A stretch of DNA of 36,492 nucleotides from a virus. The stretch lies in IMG/VR virus record IMGVR_UViG_3300042475_001338, positions 1 through 36,492 of that record. The stretch is one strand, 5' to 3'. Positions 18,717-24,434 of the stretch are shown here, one piece after another (position 1 is the stretch's first letter; every line of letters begins with the position of its first letter). The position numbers and the translations under genes were made by a program. A model generated the notes under the pieces. That model saw only the letters and a program-made list of their open reading frames with translations, had not been told where the DNA came from and did no database searches.

Positions 18717-20162
18717 ATGCGGACAGACCTGTCCCGATTCAACCGTCCTGCGTCGCCATCAACGATGCGTCGGATGTTGACGTTTTCGCAGGACGGCAAT
18801 GCGCCTGGAATCAACGGGTCAAAGTTGGCTGCCTCATTCCTGCGTGACGCGGCAGCCGGCGGTAACTCGGTTGACATTGTCACTATCGGAGACAGCAACA
18901 CGGGATACTCGCAAGGTGGGTTTGGTGGCGGTGGCGGTGGATGGACTAGGGGATGGCTGCGTTCAATGAATGACGCTGGCATTCAAACCTATTCCTCGCC
19001 TATGGGCCCCGTGATGAGCACGAGCGGTCCGACTATCACGGCTGAAGTTTTGCGAGAGGATGATGGAACTACCGTCACAACGCTTGCCGGTTTTTACTCA
19101 AATGTTGAATCGCCTTATGGGGCCGTAGTTCGTGGTTCGGCATCTGGACCAGCAAACGTAACGACGCTGCTGGTTCCAGCTACGACATTCATTCCATATG
19201 GAGTTACTGGTTGGGACTATGCGTACATCCCGTCTGGTTCCAGTGCACAAAGTTTTGGACAGGCTAACGCGACCTATCCCGGTGGCGCAGCACCGAATCC
19301 AGCACTTCCAACATGGTGCCAACCAGGCACAGATGTCATATATCGCACCGTGTATGTCACAAGCAGCACGGTTGGCGGTTCTTTCAATCCAACTGTTTAC
19401 CGTGTGACAGGTGGATCTTACATCGCTCATGCGACCAAGAGTCAAAGCACGTTTTCTGCAACTGGACCAGAACTCGCGTCAACCGACTTGTCATTCAAGA
19501 TGCCACAAACCACGCCGGCATCTGCGATAATTTTCGGGTGGAACTACATCGGGTTCGGTTACGGGCCTTGCCAAATCAGCATGGACTGTTTGTACAAGGT
19601 TGCTCGCGGTGGAGCGGTCAACCAGTTGCATTATGGCAGTGGACAAAGTACCGCCACAATCGCCAGCGTTATTACTGGAGCTTCGTCTAGTGGTCGCAAG
19701 TTCTTGCAGAATTACCTAGTTTCACTTCGTAATCGTCAGATCGCTGCGGGTGGTAGTGGTCGCGTGATCGTTTGGATCAATGCAGGAATCAACTCTGCTG
19801 TCGGCGGTTCTAGTTTTGTTGGAAGCATGTCATCAATGATTTCAGCAATCAGGTCAGAGTGGGCAGCAATTGGTGCAAGTGCCAACGACTTGGCATTCGT
19901 GTGCTCTGCAACCCACCCTCTGGATACGGATTACGGCGGCACAACCGAAGCGACATTGTCTGAGGATCGTGCTTGGCTCAATACGTTTGCAGCAGGGTCA
20001 CGAGATGTCACGGCCGTTGATTTATCGGCGCTAATTTCAGCAAGCCAAATGACAGCGAATGGCTACTACGCCGGAGCAGGAGCCAACGAGGCGCATTTGT
20101 CTCAAGCCGGCTACTACGAATTGAGCCGACGCATGATGGCAAACCTCATTGCGTCAGCATGA
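18717..20162 (+). CDS. SGNH/GDSL-type hydrolase, probable tail-associated esterase
   Basis: 481 residues from ATG 18717, behind GAGGA; longer in-frame upstream codons fall inside the preceding gene. Block I is DIVTIGDSNTGY with nucleophile S60; the block III-like GIN is at 357-359; the C-terminal block ends in H460 within NEAHLSQAGYYELSRRM. The usual DxxH Asp position holds Asn457, a deviation, though SGNH enzymes can work with altered acids. The middle is beta-rich. Phage proteins of this class often deacetylate surface polysaccharide; with the neighbouring fibres this is the likely role, but the substrate is unknown. Confidence 0.7.
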   Translation: MRTDLSRFNRPASPSTMRRMLTFSQDGNAPGINGSKLAASFLRDAAAGGNSVDIVTIGDSNTGYSQGGFGGGGGGWTRGWLRSMNDAGIQTYSSPMGPVMSTSGPTITAEVLREDDGTTVTTLAGFYSNVESPYGAVVRGSASGPANVTTLLVPATTFIPYGVTGWDYAYIPSGSSAQSFGQANATYPGGAAPNPALPTWCQPGTDVIYRTVYVTSSTVGGSFNPTVYRVTGGSYIAHATKSQSTFSATGPELASTDLSFKMPQTTPASAIIFGWNYIGFGYGPCQISMDCLYKVARGGAVNQLHYGSGQSTATIASVITGASSSGRKFLQNYLVSLRNRQIAAGGSGRVIVWINAGINSAVGGSSFVGSMSSMISAIRSEWAAIGASANDLAFVCSATHPLDTDYGGTTEATLSEDRAWLNTFAAGSRDVTAVDLSALISASQMTANGYYAGAGANEAHLSQAGYYELSRRMMANLIASA

Positions 20163-20635
20163 AACATTTGATGCTGATTATGGTGTTGACAGGTTGCAGC
20201 CCTGTGGCACGTATTGCTGACAGGACCAACGAGATCCGCAACGAGGCGCAGACTCTGCGTCACCACGGCCAGCAGGCCGACGACGCTGTTGTTGTGCACC
20301 ATGCCGATGTCATTGACGGGCTGGCAGCCGACATCCACGGTGAGCTTCCGGGCGTTCAGGACAAGGTTCCGGCTTGGCTGTCTACCCTGCGGTGGTGGGG
20401 TATCGCGTTGGCCGGCGTGGCGGTGGCGTTTGTCCTGTGGCAGAGCGGTGCCTTCACGGCCCTGCGGATTGCCATTGGGTGGCTACCGAGGCGCCAGGTT
20501 GCCACGGCTGAACTGGCTGCTGATATGCTAGACCCGTCCCGCCCGGAGTCCGAGCGGGAGTTTGTGGCGGCGATGCGGGCGCGTGACCCGGTCTTCGATG
20601 CCGCCTATCGCCGACTCAAGAAAGGCAAACGATGA
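20159..20635 (+). CDS. lipoprotein with internal TM segment, unimolecular-spanin candidate
   Basis: 158 residues, start overlapping the SGNH stop (ATGA). The N-terminus MKHLMLIMVLTGC is a lipoprotein signal with lipobox LTGC (C13). Residues 20-70 are a polar helix, residues about 79-98 a transmembrane segment (LRWWGIALAGVAVAFVLW), and residues 110-158 a basic cytoplasmic tail ending KKGKR. A lipid anchor in the outer membrane plus an inner-membrane segment is the layout of T1 gp11-type u-spanins, which fuse the two membranes at lysis. The roughly 60-residue C-terminal tail is unusual for that class. Function inferred from topology and neighbours. Confidence 0.5.
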   Translation: MKHLMLIMVLTGCSPVARIADRTNEIRNEAQTLRHHGQQADDAVVVHHADVIDGLAADIHGELPGVQDKVPAWLSTLRWWGIALAGVAVAFVLWQSGAFTALRIAIGWLPRRQVATAELAADMLDPSRPESEREFVAAMRARDPVFDAAYRRLKKGKR

Positions 20636-20751
20636 TCCTCGCCTCTGCGTTCTCCGACTTCCTCGGCAACATCTGGTTCGCCTGCCTCGCCCTCGCCCTC
20701 GGCGTGGGCGCCGGTTGGGTGCTGCGCGGCAAGTACGGCAGCAAGATCTGA
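20632..20751 (+). CDS. 39-residue single-TM membrane protein (possible second holin or antiholin)
   Basis: ATG 20632 overlaps the previous stop (ATGATG). The peptide starts MILASAFSDFLGNIW, has a hydrophobic core FACLALALGVGAGWVL at about residues 16-31 and a basic end (RGKYGSKI). It is the last gene before the terminators. Tight coupling to the spanin candidate and its shape suggest a lysis accessory such as a holin or antiholin. No family is recognised. Confidence 0.5.
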   Translation: MILASAFSDFLGNIWFACLALALGVGAGWVLRGKYGSKI

Positions 20752-20774
20752 GACAAATCCCGCCATATGGTGGG

Positions 20775-20810
20775 CAGGCCCGGCGCGTAGCTCCATGCGT
20801 GTCGGGCCTG
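20775..20810 (+). terminator. terminator of the rightward late unit
   Basis: CAGGCCCG at 20775-20782 pairs perfectly with CGGGCCTG at 20803-20810. The stem can extend inward by about five more pairs including G-T wobbles. TTGTCGT follows, so the T-tract is poor. It lies 24 bases after the last rightward stop. Confidence 0.6.
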
Positions 20811-20825
20811 TTGTCGTAATGGAAA

Positions 20826-20862
20826 GCCCCCGGCTTCCCGCATCATGCGTTCCACCGGGGGC
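20826..20862 (-). terminator. terminator of the leftward unit
   Basis: GCCCCCGG at 20826-20833 pairs with CCGGGGGC at 20855-20862. Read leftward, the stem is followed by TTTCC. It lies between converging units, just past the last leftward gene. Confidence 0.65.
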
Positions 20863-20885
20863 GAGGATGAGACTGAGACGTTTGG

Positions 20886-21392
20886 TCAGCGTACCCGCAG
20901 GCTGGTTCCGCGATCCATCAGGGAGCAGCCGACGACCTCCTCGCCGGCCTCGAGCGCTTGGCGGATCGTGTCGGCGTCCGGCTCTCGCTTGACGCGCACG
21001 AACTTGCCGTCCCACAGGTCCATTGCGGTCGGGTCGATGGCAATTGGCACCTTGCCGCCGTTGCGCTGCACCGAGATCTTGAACCGCTCGGTGTCGATCT
21101 TGAGGCGTCCGGTACCCTCCATTGCGCCCTTGAGGCGTTCCTTGAGGCGTTCGGCTAGTGCCGAGTCGCAGCCAGCCAGTTCCCGCATGCGGCGGGCTTC
21201 AGCGGTGCGGGCCTCGGCACGGGCCTCCAGCTCCTTGATGACAAGGACGTAGTCCTCGGCCTTCTCGGTCAAAGCGGCGTCGAGCCCCTCGAGGACGGTG
21301 GCGAGTTCGGCCTGCACCTCGGGCGATTCCGGGGTGTCGAGCAGTCGGTCAACGATGGTGGCGAGGTCAGTCGAGATGGCGTAAAGGCTCAT
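20886..21392 (-). CDS. Gp157-family protein
   Basis: 168 residues. Starts MSLYAISTDLATIVDRLL; residues 45-85 are a long charged helix (KELEARAEARTAEARRMREL); the end carries TGRLKIDTERFKISVQRNGG and then IAIDP. This is the pattern of the Siphovirus Gp157 family (PF05565), common beside phage recombination genes and linked in streptococci to phage-resistance phenotypes. The coiled-coil resembles Mu Gam-type DNA-end binders, but that functional link is inference. The start ATG 21392 has AAAGGA upstream; the gene follows the ERF gene by 13 bases in the same transcript. Confidence 0.75.
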   Translation of the reverse strand: MSLYAISTDLATIVDRLLDTPESPEVQAELATVLEGLDAALTEKAEDYVLVIKELEARAEARTAEARRMRELAGCDSALAERLKERLKGAMEGTGRLKIDTERFKISVQRNGGKVPIAIDPTAMDLWDGKFVRVKREPDADTIRQALEAGEEVVGCSLMDRGTSLRVR

Positions 21393-21405
21393 ATGTGATC
21401 CTTTC

Positions 21406-22176
21406 TCAGAACGGGAGTTCGGTGGTGGGAGCTGGGACTGTCACGTTGGGCTGCCGCCAGCGCATGATGGTGAGGATGCCGTTGACACGGGAGAGTTCGA
21501 GCGTGCCCTCGCCGGCGTCCTTGGCGAGCGTCACGAACTCAGGAACGTCGGTGGTGATCCACGCGGTGCCGTGCTCGCCGTCGATCTGGATGGCGACTGG
21601 CTTGCCCTTGCGCTCGGCCACGCGAAGGACGACGGCCTTGCCCTCCCAGTTGTCCGGGTACTTGTCGGCGGGCGCGACCGGCCTAGAGGGCTCCTTGACG
21701 GCCTCGACGGTCTCGATGGGCCTCGGGGTGGGTGCGGCCTTGGCAGGGGCAGGGGCGGGCTTTGCGGGGCTGCTGGTGCGGTCCTGACGGTCTTGCTCAC
21801 CGTCCTCGTCCTCCTCGCCGACGATGCCGGCGATTGCCGCTGCGCTGTACCGGCGCAGGTATGTGCAGATCGACCCGAGTGTCTGGACGGTTGCCCGCTC
21901 TGGGAACGGCATGCTGACCGTCTCGGCGATGAACTCACCGCTGGTGTGCATGACGGTCGTCTCGACCGACACCATGCCGTTGTCGGTGTTGATTGACTGG
22001 ACGAGCGTCAGACCCTGCGCTGCAAACGGAACACGGATGGCGTTCAGGATGGCGCCTAGGCTGGCGTAGCGGTTCTTGAAGTGCGGGTTGACGCTGTCGA
22101 GGTTGGGGTTTCTGATCTGGGTGTTGGCGAGCGCCAGCGAACTGGCGAGCGCCCCGATGGTCTGACTAGTACGCAT
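21406..22176 (-). CDS. erf: ERF-family single-strand annealing protein
   Basis: 256 residues if started at ATG 22176 (MRTSQTIGAL), which has GAGG six bases upstream; an in-frame codon at 22245 is rejected because it would put the leader and promoter inside the coding region. The core PHFKNRYASLGAILNAIR, then TVQTLGSICTYLRRYS and AGIVGEEDEDG, is diagnostic of ERF (PF04404), which anneals complementary single strands for phage recombination. The acidic, Pro/Ala-rich linker and the last residues TTELPF resemble an SSB C-terminal tail. It has its own promoter and leader, separating it from the RusA gene. Confidence 0.88.
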   Translation of the reverse strand: MRTSQTIGALASSLALANTQIRNPNLDSVNPHFKNRYASLGAILNAIRVPFAAQGLTLVQSINTDNGMVSVETTVMHTSGEFIAETVSMPFPERATVQTLGSICTYLRRYSAAAIAGIVGEEDEDGEQDRQDRTSSPAKPAPAPAKAAPTPRPIETVEAVKEPSRPVAPADKYPDNWEGKAVVLRVAERKGKPVAIQIDGEHGTAWITTDVPEFVTLAKDAGEGTLELSRVNGILTIMRWRQPNVTVPAPTTELPF

Positions 22177-22191
22177 GTGCATCCTCAATGT

Positions 22192-22210
22192 GTCGAACAC
22201 CACGTTCGAC
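22192..22210 (-). promoter_or_regulatory. 5'-terminal hairpin of the ERF transcript
   Basis: On the transcribed strand GTCGAAC-GTGGT-GTTCGAC is a perfect 7-bp stem with a 5-nt loop. It begins where the transcript from the promoter at 22217-22245 should start, and lies just before the GAGG site. It could protect the mRNA 5' end or bind a regulator. Confidence 0.6.
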
Positions 22211-22216
22211 GCGGGA

Positions 22217-22245
22217 ACTGTATACAGCCCCTTATACGTTGTCAA
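22217..22245 (-). promoter_or_regulatory. promoter for erf/gp157 with overlapping operator
   Basis: Leftward -35 TTGACA (22245-22240) overlaps the RusA stop codon. With 17-bp spacing the -10 is TACAGT (22222-22217); TATACA at 22224-22219 is an alternative with 15 bp. The spacer carries a near-palindrome, plus-strand TATACAGCCCCTTATA at 22221-22236, matching 14 of 16 bases of the perfect palindrome at 27397-27412. Confidence 0.65.
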
Positions 22246-22673
22246 CGGGCTGCGTAAGAAATCGTGACAAAGGTTTCTGACTGCGACCCGTAACGCTTAT
22301 GTGCGTTCAGCCACACGACTTGCGAGTCATCGACCATCACGACGCCGGTCAGACCGTCGAGCAGGGCGCGGCACAGCTTGTCGATGTCAGGCTTACCCGG
22401 GTGCAGCGGAGCGGTCTTGGTGAGTTCGCCAGCCTTGCGCCAGTGACTCTTGGGCCGCTCAAACACGAACTCGGCGCTGATGGTGCAGGCGACCGCAGCC
22501 GGCGGCCCGACCCAAGCACGCCCAGCCTCATAGGCGACGGCGGCTCGCCACGGCTTCAGGCGCTTGCACTGGTCGAACATCACCGTCCGACCGTTCTTCA
22601 GGCGCACCAGGCGCTTGCTCCCTTGCGGTGCTGCCATACCCGGCACGGTGAATTCGATCAGGCGTTCGCTCAT
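22242..22673 (-). CDS. rusA: RusA-family Holliday junction resolvase
   Basis: 143 residues. N-terminus IEFTVPGMAAPQGSKR, and the catalytic stretch KPDIDKLCRALLDGLTG followed by VVMVDDSQV, are the RusA signature. Asp96, Asp98 and Asp115/116 correspond to the metal-binding aspartates of E. coli RusA (D70, D72, D91). Length is close to the family's usual 120-145. It resolves branched recombination or replication intermediates, fitting with ERF just downstream. Its 5' end overlaps the preceding gene by about 146 bases in another frame, an unusually long overlap. Confidence 0.88.
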   Translation of the reverse strand: MSERLIEFTVPGMAAPQGSKRLVRLKNGRTVMFDQCKRLKPWRAAVAYEAGRAWVGPPAAVACTISAEFVFERPKSHWRKAGELTKTAPLHPGKPDIDKLCRALLDGLTGVVMVDDSQVVWLNAHKRYGSQSETFVTISYAAR

Positions 22674-22830
22674 AGGTCAGGAGTTTCTGCTTGAGCTCGT
22701 TGCACCCGCGCATGAGGAGCGCCATCTCGTTTCGCAGGTAGATGATTTCATCGCGTGCCTCGGCCAAGATCGGGCTGACGAACGGCTGGACATCAATGCG
22801 GTCGATGATGTCCTCGTCAGTCTCGGGCAT
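22528..22830 (-). CDS. small coiled-coil protein overlapping rusA
   Basis: 100 residues from ATG 22830, which shares one base with the upstream stop (TGATG). Residues 1-50 (MPETDEDIIDRIDVQPF, EARDEIIYLRNEMALLM) form a plausible acidic helix. The last 50 residues are read in the alternate frame of rusA and are Arg/Pro-rich, so they may be an unselected extension. No family recognised. It is part of the leftward run of small helical proteins. Confidence 0.5.
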   Translation of the reverse strand: MPETDEDIIDRIDVQPFVSPILAEARDEIIYLRNEMALLMRGCNELKQKLLTYERTPDRIHRAGYGSTAREQAPGAPEERSDGDVRPVQAPEAVASRRRL

Positions 22831-23069
22831 CACGTGTCCCTGTGCATGTATCGCAGTGTGTCCTGATGCTTTGTCATCAGATCCTGTAGCGCGATCCGCG
22901 CCCGCATGTGCGCTGCACGCAGATCCTCGATGCGTTGCTCGAGCAGGCTTGCCTGTAGCGTCCGCAAAGCCAAGGCAGTACGGCACTCTCGCACCAACGT
23001 GACACCGTCCAGGTCCGGCGCGTTGCCGGCCAAGTACGAATCAATCCGGCGCATCAGGTCGTCGTGCAT
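22830..23069 (-). CDS. small helical protein, unknown function
   Basis: 79 residues from the second of two ATGs (23069), which has GAGG at optimal six-base spacing. It begins MHDDLMRRIDSYLAG; residues 25-65 form a heptad-like helix (LASLLEQ-type spacing, IEDLRAAHMRARIALQDL). No enzyme motif. Translationally coupled to the next gene by TGATG, and its 5' end overlaps the CsrA-like gene's stop. Confidence 0.6.
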   Translation of the reverse strand: MHDDLMRRIDSYLAGNAPDLDGVTLVRECRTALALRTLQASLLEQRIEDLRAAHMRARIALQDLMTKHQDTLRYMHRDT

Positions 23070-23268
23070 CATCTTCCTCAATGATAGTGGTGCGCCAGAT
23101 AGCGATTTGCATTGGTGCGCTAACGCGAACCTTGGTCGCCTTCTTGCTGCTCGGTCTGAACACGGCGACAACCTTGTCCTCGAGCGTCAGGATGGCGGAC
23201 TCGCCACCCTTCAGCGTCAGGACCACGGTGCCGAAGTCAGCTGGGATGCGTGTCTGCTTCAAGGTCAT
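23041..23268 (-). CDS. CsrA-like RNA-binding protein candidate
   Basis: 75 residues with a very strong AAGGAGG site. The order LTLKGGESAIL, a beta stretch (VVAVFR), KVRVSAPMQIAIWR and then IIEED tracks CsrA/RsmA (L-T/S-R, GES/GET, V-x-I-x-APxxVxVxR, I-x-E). Ala51-Pro52 and Arg59 match the CsrA 'AP' and the RNA-contacting Arg44. It has an N-terminal extension of about 14 residues, a longer beta2-beta3 loop, and Trp in place of His/Tyr before the Arg. CsrA proteins bind GGA motifs over ribosome-binding sites. If real, it could act on host or phage mRNAs. The call rests on manual pattern matching. Confidence 0.5.
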   Translation of the reverse strand: MTLKQTRIPADFGTVVLTLKGGESAILTLEDKVVAVFRPSSKKATKVRVSAPMQIAIWRTTIIEEDDARRPDAPD

Positions 23269-23581
23269 GTTGTGCCTCCTTGCACATGGTTATTTCAAAA
23301 CAATCCCAACCTCGCTGCTTGATTTCCTGCGCCAGTTCCGCCCACGAACACCGCTCCTTTATCCACAGCAGGACTTCCCGCCTCGCCTCGTCGCGCTCGC
23401 GCTGCATCAAGTCTCTGTCTTCACACGCTAGGCGATGCTCTTCCGTCATCACCTCTAATTCCCGCCTCGCCTCGTCGCGCTCGGCGCGGAGACGGTCGAT
23501 GGTGTCGGCTGCTTCGTCCGCGATCAGACTCATGCAGTCGCGGCGGAGTCGTGTCGTAATGTCATCACTCACGGCTGTCAT
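23237..23581 (-). CDS. coiled-coil protein with an internal repeat
   Basis: 114 residues from ATG 23581 behind GGAGG. Residues 25-75 are a strongly charged coiled coil with RDEARRE appearing twice, 28 residues apart (four heptads). The repeat is exact in the DNA over about 25 bases. The C-terminus (IKQRGWDCFEI) may be a small globular end. It overlaps the upstream gene's end by 17 bases and the CsrA-like gene's start by 32. Unknown function. Confidence 0.6.
   Translation of the reverse strand: MTAVSDDITTRLRRDCMSLIADEAADTIDRLRAERDEARRELEVMTEEHRLACEDRDLMQRERDEARREVLLWIKERCSWAELAQEIKQRGWDCFEITMCKEAQHDLEADTHPS
23375..23483. repeat. 25-bp direct repeat inside the coiled-coil gene
   Basis: The same 25 bases, beginning TTCCCGCCTCGCC on the plus strand, occur at 23375-23399 and 23459-23483, offset 84 bp, a whole number of codons and heptads. 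It looks like a recent in-frame duplication lengthening the coiled coil. Confidence 0.8.
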
Positions 23582-23996
23582 CCTTCCTCCAGAACACACG
23601 ATTGAACTCCTTTCGGATCTTGTCGCAGATGTTCGACCGCTCGTCGAACATGTCGTGAGTGTTTCCATGTCCATCGACAACCTTGTCGTAGTTGCACAGA
23701 ACTCCCTCCACGATTGCCATAGTGCGGTTCAGCACTTTGTTCCTGGCAAATCCGTCACGCTCTCCCATGTCGCGCTTGGTGAGCCAGTCCGCATATTCGG
23801 CGCACTGTTGTTCGTCTCGGTCGTTGACACGTCGTAGCAGTCGCAGCATGCGTTCTTCGCCAGGCATATCCATGCTGGCTCGCAACTCCTCAATCTCGCC
23901 GATGGCCTCTGTTGCAATACTGTTGACCTCGGTGTATTCGCCAACGCCCAACAACTCGGCCAGTGCCGCGATTGGTTCTTTGGTTTCGTTTGCCAT
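23565..23996 (-). CDS. hypothetical acidic helical protein
   Basis: 143 residues, start ATG 23996 with GAGGAACCAC upstream. Sequence is acidic and helical (IATEAIGEIEELRASMDM, then RMLRLLRRVNDRDEQQC, CDKIRKEFNRVF). No signal, transmembrane segment or catalytic motif. It lies between the SSB-tip protein and the coiled-coil gene in the leftward early unit. Family not recognised. Confidence 0.65.
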   Translation of the reverse strand: MANETKEPIAALAELLGVGEYTEVNSIATEAIGEIEELRASMDMPGEERMLRLLRRVNDRDEQQCAEYADWLTKRDMGERDGFARNKVLNRTMAIVEGVLCNYDKVVDGHGNTHDMFDERSNICDKIRKEFNRVFWRKDDSRE

Positions 23997-24004
23997 GTGG
24001 TTCC

Positions 24005-24262
24005 TCAGAACGGGATGTCGGTGTCGGGGATGGGACGATGCACGGGCGCCTTGGCCGGCGCCGCCGGGGCATCCTCGCGCTCACGCGGCAGGCTGAACTT
24101 CAGCGACAGCATCTCGGTCCCCTTGCTCGTTGTCTTCGTCCAGGCGGCGATCTCCATGACCACCCCATTGACCATGCAGTTCCCGCGCCAATCGGGCTGC
24201 CGGTCGTGCTGCTTGCGGTTGTGAAACATCGCTCCGGTGTCAGGCTTTGGTTCGTAGCTCAT
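24005..24262 (-). CDS. small protein with an SSB-type C-terminal tip
   Basis: 85 residues from ATG 24262 (GGAG seven bases upstream). Start MSYEPKPDTGAMFHN, then a short beta-rich core (GNCMVNGVVMEIAAWTK, TEMLSLKFSL), then an Ala/Pro linker ending in DTDIPF. A small beta-rich protein of this opening type recurs in phages, and the acidic tip plus Pro-Phe is that of bacterial SSB, which recruits RecO, PriA, ExoI and others. ERF in this window ends in the related TTELPF. It may bind single-stranded DNA or decoy SSB partners; neither is shown. Confidence 0.6.
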   Translation of the reverse strand: MSYEPKPDTGAMFHNRKQHDRQPDWRGNCMVNGVVMEIAAWTKTTSKGTEMLSLKFSLPREREDAPAAPAKAPVHRPIPDTDIPF

Positions 24263-24434
24263 CGCGCATCTCCATAATCCTGCGTTGCAGGATTTGATCG
24301 TGCTGCTCAAGGTCTTCGATACGAGTCACCGCAGCGGTAAGCAACTCGTCCATCCACGGGTCAATCCGATTGCGAGGGAAGTCACTGGCTGCCTTCCGCA
24401 GGCGTTCCTTCAGTTGTTTTTCAAGTGCTCCCAT
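24240..24434 (-). CDS. small coiled-coil protein, unknown function
   Basis: 64 residues from ATG 24434, with GAGG six bases upstream inside the methyltransferase 3' end. Helical throughout (MGALEKQLKERLRKAA, TRIEDLEQHDQILQRRI). It overlaps the SSB-tip gene by 23 bases, a translation-coupling arrangement. No family recognised. Confidence 0.6.
   Translation of the reverse strand: MGALEKQLKERLRKAASDFPRNRIDPWMDELLTAAVTRIEDLEQHDQILQRRIMEMRDELRTKA

Noticed and set aside
22218-22227. CTGTATACAG as a LexA SOS box
   Set aside because: The E. coli-type box needs CTGT and ACAG separated by eight bases; here there are two. The shared element is better described as the TATACAG-centred palindrome also at 27397-27412.
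22206-22245. Upstream start for ERF at 22245
   Set aside because: It would translate through the predicted promoter, hairpin and ribosome site; ATG 22176 has GAGG at ideal spacing and fits the family N-terminus.
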